Positions 26,326-35,269 of a DNA stretch of 64,000 nt are shown here, piece after piece. The stretch is from Bradyrhizobium jicamae. Its GTDB lineage: Bacteria; Pseudomonadota; Alphaproteobacteria; Rhizobiales; Xanthobacteraceae. The notes beneath the pieces are model-generated. The model saw only the letters and a program-made list of their open reading frames with translations. It made no database searches and was not told the DNA's origin. Every line of letters starts with the position of its first letter. Position 1 is the stretch's first letter. The DNA is taken from contig NZ_LLXZ01000191.1 of NCBI RefSeq assembly GCF_001440395.1, positions 118,734 to 182,733 of the forward strand, written 5' to 3'. A program made the translations under genes and the position numbers.

Positions 26326-29300
26326 ATGATCAAGGAATTGCTATCCTCTCGCCGCTTCGCTCCGCTGTTCTGGTCGCAATTCTGTTCGGCATTGAACGAC
26401 AATGTGCTGAAGAATGCACTCGTCATCATGCTGCTTTACGGCGTGGCCACTGAGGAGGGCGCACCACTGGTGACGTTGGCCGGTGCGGTCTTCATCTTTC
26501 CCTTTTTCGTGCTGTCGGCGCTCGGTGGCGAACTGGCCGACAAACTCGTCAAAATGACCGTCGCGCGACGCCTGAAATTCGCCGAAATATTTGCCGCCTG
26601 CTTTGCGGCCGCCGGCTTCTACATGCATTCGATCCCATTGCTGTTCGTGGCGCTCGCGCTGTTCGGCATCATAGCCGCGCTGTTCGGCCCGGTGAAATAC
26701 GCGATCCTTCCGGACCAGCTGTCGGTTTCGGAACTCTCAACCGGCAACGCCCTTGTCGAGGGTGCGACCTTCCTGGCGATCCTGATCGGCACGGTCGCCG
26801 GCGCATTGTTGGTCGCAGGCGCCTCGCATATGGGATGGATTTGCCTGGCCGTGGTCGGGCTGTCGATCCTGTCCTGGGCGTTCGCGGCGCGGATCCCCGT
26901 GACCCAGCCTTCCGCACCTGATCTCTTGATCACAACCAATCCCTGGACCTCCACCATCAGTCTTTTGAAGACGCTCTACGCCGAACCGCGCCTGTGGGAC
27001 GGCATGATCATCGTGTCCTGGTTCTGGATGGTCGGCGCGATCGTGCTGTCGCTGCTGCCCGCGCTGGTCAAAGGCGGCGTCGGCGGCACCGAAGGCGTAG
27101 TGACGATCTGCCTCGCCGTGTTCGCGATCGGCATTGCCGCAGGCTCGCTGTTTGCCGCGCAGCTCAGCCACGTGCGCCCGAATCTCGCGCTGGTGCCGAT
27201 CGGCGCCATCGTGATGGGCATCGTCGGCCTCGACCTGGCCTGGGCCATCGGAAGCACGGTGCACGGAACAGACGTAACAGCCGCGGCATTCACCACTTCC
27301 TTCGCCGGTGTCCGGATGCTGGCCGACTTCTTCCTGTTCGCGTTTGGCGGCGGCCTGTTCGTGGTGCCGTCCTTCGCCGCCGTCCAGGCATGGTCCGCGC
27401 CGTCCGAACGCGCTCGCGTGATCGCCGCCGGCAACGTGCTGCAGGCCGCCTTCATGGTGGTCGGCTCGCTGCTGGTCGCGGGATTGCAGGCGGTTGGTCT
27501 TCCGGTCGCCTGGATCTTCTTCGGCCTTGCGGCCGCAAGCTTTGGCTCGGTCTGGTTCGTGCTCAACAAATGGGGCCGCGAGGGCGTGCGCGACTTCGGC
27601 GCGCTGCTGTTCCGTGCGCTGTTCCGTGTGGAAGTCCGCGGCATGGAGAATCTGCCGCCGGCCGGCACCCGCATGCTGATCGCGCCGAACCATGTCAGCC
27701 TGGTCGACGGCCCGCTGCTGCATGCAACGCTGCCGATCGACGCCAGCTTTGCGGTCGACACCGGGATCTCCAAGGCGTGGTGGGCGAAGCCGTTCCTGAA
27801 GCTGATCAAGCACTACACCATGGATCCGAGCAAGCCGCTGGCGGCGCGCGATCTGATCAAGCTGGTGGCATCGGGCGAGCCGGTGGTCATTTTCCCGGAG
27901 GGTCGTATCACCGTGTCGGGTTCGCTGATGAAGGTTTACGACGGCACAGCGATGATCGCCGACAAGGCCGACGCGGTCGTTGTGCCCGTCCGCATCGAAG
28001 GCGCGCAGCGTTCGCGGCTGAGCTACCTGAAGAATGGCGAGATCAAGCGCTCGTGGTTCCCCAAGGTGACGATCACGATCCTGCCGCAGGTGAAATTGTC
28101 GATCGACCCGGCCTTGAAGGGCAAGATCCGTCGCAACGCGGCAGGCGCCGCGCTGCAGGACGTCATGATCGATGCCGTGGTCAAGAACGCCATGCTGGAC
28201 CACACCCTGTTTGAAGCGCTGGCCCATGCCCACCGCGACCGCGATACCGGCAAGCCGATCATCGAGGACGCGCTCGGCACGAAATTGACCTATCGCAAGA
28301 TGATCCTCGGCGCCCAGGTTCTGAGCCGCAAGCTTGAGCACGGCACCATTGCCGGCGAGAATGTCGGCGTGCTGCTGCCGAATTCGGCCGGCGTCGCCGT
28401 CGTGTTCATGGCGCTGCAGACCATCGGCCGCGTGCCGGCGATGCTCAATTTCTCGGCCGGCCCGGTCAACGTGCTGGCGGCGATGCAGGCCGCGCAAGTG
28501 AAGACCGTGCTGACCTCGAAGGCGTTTATCGAGAAGGGCAAGCTCGACAAGCTGGTCGCCGCCATCGCCGGACAGGCCAGGGTCGTGTACCTGGAGGACG
28601 TGCGTGCCGGCATCGGTTCGCTCGACAAGGTCCGCGGACTGCTCGCCGGTTCAGCGCCGCGCGTGGCCCGCAAGGCGGACGATGCGGCGGTGATCCTGTT
28701 CACGTCGGGATCCGAAGGCACGCCCAAGGGTGTCGTGCTCTCCCATCGCAACATCCTGGCCAATGCGGCCCAGGCGCTGGCGCGCGTCGACGCCAACGCC
28801 AACGACAAGGTGTTCAACGTGCTTCCCGTATTCCACTCCTTTGGCCTGACGGGGGGAATGATGATGCCGATGCTGGCCGGCATTCCGATCTTCATGTATC
28901 CGTCGCCGCTGCATTACCGGATCGTGCCGGAACTGATCTACCAGACCGGCGCCACCATCCTGTTCGGCACCGATACCTTCCTCACCGGCTATGCACGCTC
29001 GGCCCATGCCTACGACTTCCGCACCCTGCGCCTCGTGATCGCTGGCGCGGAAGCGGTGAAGGACCGCACACGGCAGATCTACATGGAGCGCTACGGCATC
29101 CGCATCCTCGAGGGTTACGGCGTTACCGAAACCGCGCCTGTGCTCGCGATGAATACGCCGATGGCGAATCGTCCCGGCACCGTCGGCCGGCTGTCGCCGC
29201 TGATGGAAGCCCGCCTCGACCCCGTTCCCGGAATCGAGGAAGGCGGACGCCTGTCGGTGCGCGGGCCCAACGTCATGCTCGGATATCTGCGTGCGGAAAA

Positions 29301-29757
29301 CCCCGGCGTGCTGGAGCCGCTCGCCGGCGGCTGGCACGACACCGGCGACATCGTCGCCATCGATGCGGCGGGCTTCATCGCCATCAAGGGCCGTGCCAAG
29401 CGCTTCGCCAAGATTGCCGGCGAAATGGTCTCGCTGTCGGCGGTCGAAGCCATGGCTGCAACGCTGTGGCCGCAGGCGATGTCGGTTGCGGTATCTATAC
29501 CCGATGCACGCAAGGGCGAGCGGATCGTGCTCCTGACCACGCAGAAGGATGCCGAGCGCTCGGCGATGCAGCGCCAGGCCAAGACCGTCGGCGCGTCCGA
29601 ACTGGCGGTGCCGGCGGATATCCGCGTGGTCGGCAACGTGCCACTGCTGGGCTCCGGCAAGACCGACTATGTCGGCGCGACCAAGCTTGCCAAGGAGCTT
29701 GCGACGCCTGCCGAGCCGGTGCAGCAACAGGAAGTCGCCGAACACGAAGTCGCATGA
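26326..29757 (+). CDS. Three-domain LplT/PlsC/acyl-ACP synthetase fusion (Aas-type phospholipid acyl repair)
   Basis: 1143 aa in three modules. Residues 1 to about 420: an MFS transporter like LplT, which flips lysophospholipids inward. About 425-640: a PlsC acyltransferase with NHVSLVDG (HX4D) and FPEGR. About 645-1143: an AMP-forming acyl ligase with FTSGSEGTPKG, EGYGVTETAP, WHDTGDIVAID and the terminal Lys in GSGKTDYV. In E. coli LplT and Aas are separate neighbours that import and re-acylate 2-acyl-glycerophosphoethanolamine; here the pathway is one polypeptide in the inner membrane. AGGAAA precedes the ATG. All catalytic motifs look intact. Confidence 0.9.
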   Translation: MIKELLSSRRFAPLFWSQFCSALNDNVLKNALVIMLLYGVATEEGAPLVTLAGAVFIFPFFVLSALGGELADKLVKMTVARRLKFAEIFAACFAAAGFYMHSIPLLFVALALFGIIAALFGPVKYAILPDQLSVSELSTGNALVEGATFLAILIGTVAGALLVAGASHMGWICLAVVGLSILSWAFAARIPVTQPSAPDLLITTNPWTSTISLLKTLYAEPRLWDGMIIVSWFWMVGAIVLSLLPALVKGGVGGTEGVVTICLAVFAIGIAAGSLFAAQLSHVRPNLALVPIGAIVMGIVGLDLAWAIGSTVHGTDVTAAAFTTSFAGVRMLADFFLFAFGGGLFVVPSFAAVQAWSAPSERARVIAAGNVLQAAFMVVGSLLVAGLQAVGLPVAWIFFGLAAASFGSVWFVLNKWGREGVRDFGALLFRALFRVEVRGMENLPPAGTRMLIAPNHVSLVDGPLLHATLPIDASFAVDTGISKAWWAKPFLKLIKHYTMDPSKPLAARDLIKLVASGEPVVIFPEGRITVSGSLMKVYDGTAMIADKADAVVVPVRIEGAQRSRLSYLKNGEIKRSWFPKVTITILPQVKLSIDPALKGKIRRNAAGAALQDVMIDAVVKNAMLDHTLFEALAHAHRDRDTGKPIIEDALGTKLTYRKMILGAQVLSRKLEHGTIAGENVGVLLPNSAGVAVVFMALQTIGRVPAMLNFSAGPVNVLAAMQAAQVKTVLTSKAFIEKGKLDKLVAAIAGQARVVYLEDVRAGIGSLDKVRGLLAGSAPRVARKADDAAVILFTSGSEGTPKGVVLSHRNILANAAQALARVDANANDKVFNVLPVFHSFGLTGGMMMPMLAGIPIFMYPSPLHYRIVPELIYQTGATILFGTDTFLTGYARSAHAYDFRTLRLVIAGAEAVKDRTRQIYMERYGIRILEGYGVTETAPVLAMNTPMANRPGTVGRLSPLMEARLDPVPGIEEGGRLSVRGPNVMLGYLRAENPGVLEPLAGGWHDTGDIVAIDAAGFIAIKGRAKRFAKIAGEMVSLSAVEAMAATLWPQAMSVAVSIPDARKGERIVLLTTQKDAERSAMQRQAKTVGASELAVPADIRVVGNVPLLGSGKTDYVGATKLAKELATPAEPVQQQEVAEHEVA

Positions 29758-29765
29758 GGTTATCG

Positions 29766-29801
29766 CGTCGCCGCGGGATCAATGACGATCCTGCGGCGAC
29801 G
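29766..29801 (+). terminator. Long-stem hairpin after the acyl-repair fusion gene
   Basis: CGTCGCCGCGGGATC (29766-29780) pairs with GATCCTGCGGCGACG (29787-29801) with a single G-T type mismatch and a 6-nt loop, starting 9 bp after the stop codon. There is no U-tract, so it may act as a transcript 3'-end stabiliser or Rho-associated end. Confidence 0.55.
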
Positions 29802-30011
29802 TGCGCCTCCATCACTGAAGTCGCCAGAGCCGATGCCAAGCTCGAAAAACTGCAGCAACTCTCAAGAAGACCGCTGAAGGAGCAGACTTCATTCCAAAAA
29901 CAAAACTTGCTCTGTGAGATCTGAACAACTTTGGATCTTCCACCGTGCTTAAACAAAGTTTTAATGGCGACGGGGCGGCTGTCTCTTATCTAGAAAACAA
30001 AGGAGATAACC

Positions 30012-30287
30012 ATGAAACTCGTGACCCTAGCACTAGCCTCTGCGTTCGCGCTCTCAAGTACGTTCGCACTTGCATACACAAATCCAAATCATCACAAGTC
30101 AGGTGTCAGGACCCACCACGCTGCGGTTGGCATGAGTTACGCCCCGACGTATGGGGGGATGATGAACTATGGTGGGTGTAGGGACAACGGTGGGTATCTG
30201 GACGGTTGGTGTGGGGACGGTGGTAGGTATGGGTTCGGTCCGAACAACAGACCCGGGTTGGTTGGCGGCGACGACTCCGGTACCTAG
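30012..30287 (+). CDS. Small secreted glycine-rich protein
   Basis: 91 aa. ATG with an excellent site AAAGGAGATAACC. The signal peptide MKLVTLALASAFALSSTFAL should be cut after ALA. The mature 70 residues start YTNPNHHKSG and turn into a Gly/Tyr/Asp-rich tail with two Cys (GGCRDNGGYLDGWCGDGGRY) coded by imperfect 15-18 bp tandem units at 30171-30240. No family recognised; proteins of this style are common, short and poorly conserved in bradyrhizobia. The base composition (T/G-rich, GGTGGG runs) differs from flanking genes. Confidence 0.7.
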   Translation: MKLVTLALASAFALSSTFALAYTNPNHHKSGVRTHHAAVGMSYAPTYGGMMNYGGCRDNGGYLDGWCGDGGRYGFGPNNRPGLVGGDDSGT

Positions 30288-30606
30288 CCCTAAGCGCAGC
30301 GAAAGCTTTTTGGGCAATCTTCAATCGAGGTAGCGCGGCGCGCCCGCTTTCCAACGCTAGTTCAGCACGAGGTACGACTTCCGCATTTGTCCCATCAGGG
30401 AAGTGCGGCACCTCTCATTGAGGTCAGCTCACCTGGGCATAGCGGACCAGTTTTGCTCAGTTGGAGTTCTTCGCCTTTTGACCCGTTGCAGAAGTCAGGT
30501 CACCAATCTTTTTGTGACGCACAACGTTGCCTCTGCGGTGTGATACGGCACGCATCGTCGGCCTAGGAGTGGTCCATGGGGCAGATGAGGGATCAGGTGA
30601 GGCAGG
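30288..30606. other. 319 bp intergenic region between convergent small genes
   Basis: I see no gene, strong hairpin or recognised repeat here. A short AAAGCTTTTT motif near 30303 could be a weak terminator for the glycine-rich protein gene. Short frames lack ribosome sites. Confidence 0.4.
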
Positions 30607-30822
30607 TCAACCGCCTCCGAAGGTTGACGGGTCATGAGTTCTAATCGCCTCCGGAGGTAAGGGCGGATAGCCTGGAAACTTGTAGCAGCTCGGAGGGACG
30701 CACATACCTTGGCTGGGCTGAATGGTGACATGGTGGCTCGTGCGGAAGTGATGCACCGTTTCGGCGTTGGCAGAAGCACACAGGGTGATCAACAGGCCGA
30801 GGGCCAAAGCGGAACGCATCAT
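30607..30822 (-). CDS. Small secreted protein
   Basis: 71 aa from the first of two tandem ATGs, with AGGATTGACT upstream. The signal peptide MRSALALGLLITLCASANAE is followed by a His-containing segment (TVHHFRTSHHVTIQPSQGM), two Cys in a Pro-rich stretch (VPPSCYKFPGYPP) and the end HDPSTFGGG. Short exported proteins with this N-terminus, a HxPSQG-like patch and a DPSKFGG-like end are, to my knowledge, frequent in Bradyrhizobium; their function is unknown. Confidence 0.7.
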   Translation of the reverse strand: MMRSALALGLLITLCASANAETVHHFRTSHHVTIQPSQGMCVPPSCYKFPGYPPLPPEAIRTHDPSTFGGG

Positions 30823-31506
30823 AGTCAATCCTATCGAACGAGCCCCGTTCATGTGCATACGAGCGGCCACGATCCCAAGGTGTAGCGGCTTCACGACCGA
30901 TCAAATTGGCGGGATCATGGGGCACGCCGCGGATGCGAGAGGAGATGTCTCTGATGGACGCTGTCGATTTCGCTTCTGGCCCGTAGCCGACATCCTAGCC
31001 TGCAGCCGTTATGTCGGCCCCAGAGGCAACCGGACGTAGGGCCGACAGCTTAGGAATGTCTACAAGTGATCGAGCCGAAGCAGACACGCGCCCGCCGATA
31101 CTCTCGATGGTTTTGCTGCGATCGCCGTGATTCCGGGCCAAGAATTTCACTCCGGAATTACAAAGTACCGAACGGCTAACGGAATGTCACCGTCGGCAAG
31201 CGATCGCCAATTTTGAACGGCTGCCAGCCGGCCGTTTCTGGAAAGATTGCTGGATATTTTCGCGAGCCTTGCGACAAGCAGCATCAGACGGCAGCGCAAT
31301 AGCTGCTCGCGCGGTCTCGCATAGTTTATTTACCAAACACCGCAAATTGCCAGAAACCACGTCGCCTAACCCGGGCTCAAGAAATTTTGCGCATGCTTTT
31401 CGATGACAGGGGAAATGGCTGTCCTCGCGGCTGATTGTGGTCTTCGTGCGCGGTCACGCCGCATCGCTTTTGCAGTATGGGAGTTCTCGCAGTTTAGGGG
31501 GGTGAA
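30823..31506. other. 684 bp region without a supported gene
   Basis: It lies between divergently oriented genes (secreted protein, minus; caspase-like protein, plus) and should contain both promoters. The stretch around 30975-31050 (CCGACATCC, TATGTCGGCC, GGGCCGACAG) resembles degenerate relic sequence also seen near 51025. I can support no coding frame, RNA gene or clean palindrome. Confidence 0.4.
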
Positions 31507-32409
31507 ATGAAAGTGACGCAGCTCTACTGTGTTCGCCACTTGCCTACCGTTACTTGCAGTCTTGTCGGCGTGGCATTGCTGGCGATCGGCGCGAATGCAG
31601 CGTTGGATCTGCGCGCCTCGGAAGCCGCAAAGGTAGTGTCTACCCAGGAAAGAGCCGGCGCTCTCCAGCTCGCGCTCATCATCGGCAATGGCAATTACCC
31701 GGACGCCGCCGAGCCGCTGAACCAACCCATCAACGACGCAAGCGGTCTAGCACATGCAATGCGCCGCCACGGGTTCGATGTCGACATGGTGGAGGACGCC
31801 ACCAAGGCAGATATGGCTCGCGCGGTCGAGCGGTTAAAATCCAGGATCAAGCCCGGATCTGTCGTGATGTTGTTTTTCGGCGGCTATGGGGTGCAGTCTC
31901 GCCAGGAAACCTACATGATCCCGACCGATGCGGTGATCTGGCAGGAAGGTGATGTGCGCCACGAGGGCATGTCCGTCGAAACCGTGCTCCACGCAATTAA
32001 GGAGCGGGGGGCTCGCGCCACGCTGGCCGTCCTCGACGCCTCTCGACGCAATCCCTATGAACGACGTTTCCGCTCCTACTCCCAAGGGCTTGCGCCAGTC
32101 AACGCGCCCAACAATACGCTTATCATCTCGTCTAATACGCCCGGCAAGGTCGCCGATGACAGGGACGGCGAGCACAGCGTGCTCGTTACCGAGTTGCTCA
32201 ATGAGCTCCATGCACACGTTAGCGCTGAAGGCGTCTTCAACAAGACCCGTGTCGCCGTCTTTCGCGCCTCCAGTGGCGCGCAGATGCCGTCGGTATCCTC
32301 CTCGCTCTTGGAGGACGTGCACTTCAGTCCCAGCAATGATCCCGATTTGACGACGGCGTCCATCGCGCCGATTACCACCGAAAACGCTTCGCTCGTAGCA
32401 CAGAAGTAA
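31507..32409 (+). CDS. Caspase-fold (peptidase C14-like) protein with replaced catalytic dyad, exported or membrane-anchored
   Basis: 300 aa. A hydrophobic segment at about residues 16-34 is a signal peptide or anchor. Residues 54-215 follow the metacaspase/p20 fold: LALIIGNGNY (first strand), NDASGLAHAMRRHGFDVDMV, then FFGGYGVQSRQETYMIPTDA where active enzymes have GHG, and AVLDASRRNP where active enzymes have DAC. The catalytic His is thus Tyr127 and the catalytic Cys is Ser179. Surrounding residues are well kept, so the fold is under constraint and the protein is probably a binding or regulatory pseudoenzyme. ATG follows GGGGGTGAA. Confidence 0.8.
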   Translation: MKVTQLYCVRHLPTVTCSLVGVALLAIGANAALDLRASEAAKVVSTQERAGALQLALIIGNGNYPDAAEPLNQPINDASGLAHAMRRHGFDVDMVEDATKADMARAVERLKSRIKPGSVVMLFFGGYGVQSRQETYMIPTDAVIWQEGDVRHEGMSVETVLHAIKERGARATLAVLDASRRNPYERRFRSYSQGLAPVNAPNNTLIISSNTPGKVADDRDGEHSVLVTELLNELHAHVSAEGVFNKTRVAVFRASSGAQMPSVSSSLLEDVHFSPSNDPDLTTASIAPITTENASLVAQK

Positions 32410-32770
32410 AGCCACCAGCTCACAGAGAGCGATTGATTTCGCTCAGCTCTCGTCAGACGTTGCTTGGCTAAGCGGAAACCAGCTGCCTTGCGGATGCCTC
32501 CGCTGAACCTGTATGCTCGTGTGCGTATTTTGCGCTTGTTGCACACGAGACCGCGGGTGCAGCGTGCACCCGGCATTCCCTGCGCCCTCTGACTGGAGGG
32601 TAGGAAATTCGATAGCAAGCCTCGGGCAAACAGGCCGCGAGATCGTGAAGTCGTATCGTGCCCCAGCTACTCCACGCAAGACAGCGCGCCCCATTGTGAC
32701 CCCTCATCTGCTAGATAGAATGCCATCAGGCAAAAGCGGTGGCGCAAGACCGCTGGAGACGGAGGAAGCT
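32410..32770. other. 361 bp intergenic stretch with degenerate repeat-like sequence
   Basis: The reverse-strand frames at about 32510-32690 give stretches such as EGAGNAGCTLHPRSRVQ, which I remember as recurrent spurious ORFs in Bradyrhizobium genomes; they mark a dispersed noncoding repeat rather than a protein. A palindromic GGGTGCAGCGTGCACCC lies at about 32554-32570. The promoter of the following synthetase gene should be near the right end. Confidence 0.4.
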
Positions 32771-34315
32771 TTGTCCGTTCGCTATTACGACTGGATCGCG
32801 CATTTCGGCCGCCGCACGCCGGACAAGATTGCGGCCATCGACCTCGCGAGCGACCGCCGGCTTTCCTATGCACAGTTCGACGCGCGCATCTCGCGTCTTG
32901 CCACCCATCTGCGCGACGCGCTCGGCGTCAAGCGCGGCGACCGCGTCGCGGTGCTGGCGCTCAATACGACCGATACGCTGGAGGTCCAGTTCGCCTGCGG
33001 CCGTCTTGGTGCGGTGTTCCTGCCGCTGAATACGCGGCTTACGGTTCCCGAACTGCAGTTCATCGTCGGCGACGCCTCGCCGAGCGTGATGATCCACGAC
33101 ACCGATCTTGCCGAAATGGCGCTGACGGTCGCCAAGCTCTGCAACGTGTCGTCGACACTGCTGCTCGGCGCCGGTGGCAGCTATGAAGCTGCGATCGCCG
33201 CCTCGAAGCCGCTCGACAAATTCGAACTCGTCACCCACGACGATATCTCGACCATCATGTACACGTCAGGCACCACGGGCCTGCCAAAGGGCGCGATCAT
33301 CACCCATGGCATGACGTTCTGGAACTGCGTCAATCTCGGCGGCCCCGCCTACGTCTCGCCGTCGACGGTGTTGCTCACCGTGCTGCCGCTGTTTCATACC
33401 GGCGGGCTCAATTGCTACACCAACCCGGTGCTTCATGCCGGCGGCACCGTGCTGATCATGCGCGGGTTCGATCCCGGTGTGGCGCTGCAACTGATCAGCG
33501 ATCCATCATGGGGCATTACCCAGTTCTTCGGGGTACCGTCGATCTACCAGTTCATGGCGCAGCACCCTTCGTTCGCGACGTCCGACTTCAGCCGCCTCGT
33601 GATCGGCGGCGTCGGCGGCGCGCCGATGCCGGTGCCGCTCCTGAAAGTGTGGGAGGAACGCGGCGTCGCCCTGCAACAGGGTTATGGCATGACCGAGACG
33701 TCGCCGGCGGTGCTGGCGCTCGACCGCGAGGACGCCGCGCGCAAGGCCGGCTCCTCCGGCAAGCCGGTGCTGCATACGGAAGTACGGATCGTGCGCCCTG
33801 ATGGGACCGATGCGGATGTCGGCGAGCTCGGTGAACTCTGGGTCAGGGGGCCGAACGTCACGCCCGGGTACTGGAACCGGCCGGACGCCAACCAGTCCTC
33901 CTTCACCGACGGCTGGCTGCACACCGGCGACGCCACGCGCATCGACGAGGAAGGGTTTTATTACATCGTCGACCGCTGGAAGGACATGTACATTTCCGGC
34001 GGCGAAAACGTCTATCCGGCCGAAGTCGAGAGCGTGCTGCATCAGCTCCCCGCCATTGCCGAGGCTGCCATCATCGGCGTGCCCAACGAGCAATGGGGCG
34101 AGGTCGGCATGGCGATCGTGGCGGTGAAGCCGGGCCATACGCTGACGCCGGCCGAAATTCACGCCCACTGCGCGGCCAATCTGGCGCGGTTCAAATGTCC
34201 AAGGCTGATCGAGTTCGTCGATGCGCTCCCGCGCAATGCGACGGGAAAGATTCACAAGCCGACGCTGCGACAGAAATTCAACGCGTCAAAGGCCACCGAC
34301 AAGCTGGCTTCGTAA
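32771..34315 (+). CDS. AMP-dependent acyl-CoA synthetase
   Basis: Activates a carboxylate to acyl-CoA, 514 aa from TTG at 32771, chosen because GGAGGA lies 5 bp upstream and family homology starts at VRYYDWIAHFGRRTPDK. An ATG at 32720 would add 17 unlike residues. Motifs: MYTSGTTGLPKGAIITH, GYGMTETSPAV, WLHTGDATRIDEEGFYYIVD, ISGGENVYPAEVE and the catalytic Lys in NATGKIHKP. It is monocistronic: its TAA directly abuts the stop of the convergent regulator gene. Medium/long-chain or aryl acids are possible substrates. Confidence 0.9.
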   Translation: MSVRYYDWIAHFGRRTPDKIAAIDLASDRRLSYAQFDARISRLATHLRDALGVKRGDRVAVLALNTTDTLEVQFACGRLGAVFLPLNTRLTVPELQFIVGDASPSVMIHDTDLAEMALTVAKLCNVSSTLLLGAGGSYEAAIAASKPLDKFELVTHDDISTIMYTSGTTGLPKGAIITHGMTFWNCVNLGGPAYVSPSTVLLTVLPLFHTGGLNCYTNPVLHAGGTVLIMRGFDPGVALQLISDPSWGITQFFGVPSIYQFMAQHPSFATSDFSRLVIGGVGGAPMPVPLLKVWEERGVALQQGYGMTETSPAVLALDREDAARKAGSSGKPVLHTEVRIVRPDGTDADVGELGELWVRGPNVTPGYWNRPDANQSSFTDGWLHTGDATRIDEEGFYYIVDRWKDMYISGGENVYPAEVESVLHQLPAIAEAAIIGVPNEQWGEVGMAIVAVKPGHTLTPAEIHAHCAANLARFKCPRLIEFVDALPRNATGKIHKPTLRQKFNASKATDKLAS

Positions 34316-35086
34316 CTATCCCTGCACGAACAGCGCGAACGATTCATCCGTCGTTCGCCGCAAATGCTGACGGTACAGCGCATAATTGGGATCGTCGGAG
34401 GAGATCCTGCCAAAGGTCGGGTTAGCCACCATCTTGATCGGCAGATAGGCGATCGGTGCCGCGATCGGCGTCAGCAACGAGCCGCGACCCGCGAGCAGCG
34501 TCGTGATGATCCCGTACATCTCACCTGAAATCGCCAGGTGCGCCACCGTGATCAGGCGATGCTGGCCGTGCCTATTGGTGACGAGATAGATGTGTCTCGA
34601 CTGGTTCGGCACCGCGACTTCGCCGAACTGGGTGAAGGCCGCGTCCTGACGTTCGCTCTCGTGAAACACCAGCGATGACGCCGCGGCATCCCAGGTGATC
34701 TCGGTGCGGTAGGCGAAGATCGCGTCCTTGTCGCCGAACGACGGCCGCACCGTGACATAGGTTCCTTCGATCCACGCCACCGCACGGCGCGAATAGGCGC
34801 CGAGGCTATCGGGCGCTACCTCGCCGTTGACGGCAGCGACCGGCGCTAGCGCCTCCGACGTCTTGCGCAGGGAAACGCCGAGCGCCTGTTCGAGGCGGAC
34901 GGTGGTGGCCAGCGTGAACGGGCGGCGGCCGCCCAGCACCTTTTCCAGCGTCGAAAGGCTGAGTTTTGCGAGTTCGGCCAGAGACTGCCGGGAGATGCGG
35001 CGACGGGCGAGCTCTTCGCGAATGGTGTCGGCAATCTGCCGGCTCTGCTCGGCGGAAAGCTGCTTGTCCGGCACTGGCATCGTCAT
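34316..35086 (-). CDS. XRE-like HTH transcriptional regulator with C-terminal sensing domain
   Basis: About 256 aa. Residues 10-70 form a helix-turn-helix of the XRE/lambda-repressor kind (RRRISRQSLAELAKLSLSTL then EKVLGGRRPFTLATTVRLEQ). The remainder (about 100-250) is a beta-rich domain I do not recognise, with SYSR-, ITWD- and FGEVAVPNQSRHIYLV-like strands, plausibly ligand-binding. ATG at 35086 or 35080 follows GGGGGAG. Divergent from the sortase-substrate gene, so it may control that operon, and convergent with zero spacing to the acyl-CoA synthetase gene. Confidence 0.75.
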   Translation of the reverse strand: MTMPVPDKQLSAEQSRQIADTIREELARRRISRQSLAELAKLSLSTLEKVLGGRRPFTLATTVRLEQALGVSLRKTSEALAPVAAVNGEVAPDSLGAYSRRAVAWIEGTYVTVRPSFGDKDAIFAYRTEITWDAAASSLVFHESERQDAAFTQFGEVAVPNQSRHIYLVTNRHGQHRLITVAHLAISGEMYGIITTLLAGRGSLLTPIAAPIAYLPIKMVANPTFGRISSDDPNYALYRQHLRRTTDESFALFVQG

Positions 35087-35269
35087 CCCTGCTTCAACTC
35101 CCCCCACTGTACCAGACGCACAATCCATCACAAACCCGCACAAAACCGCCCCGGTCGTGACGGCGCGCGGTGGCCGGCGACGGAACAAGGCCGATCATTC
35201 CGCTCGCGCCACATCGCTGAATTCCACACCCTCGCACCACGGCGAAATCGCCGTTCGGGAGTGAGCGAC

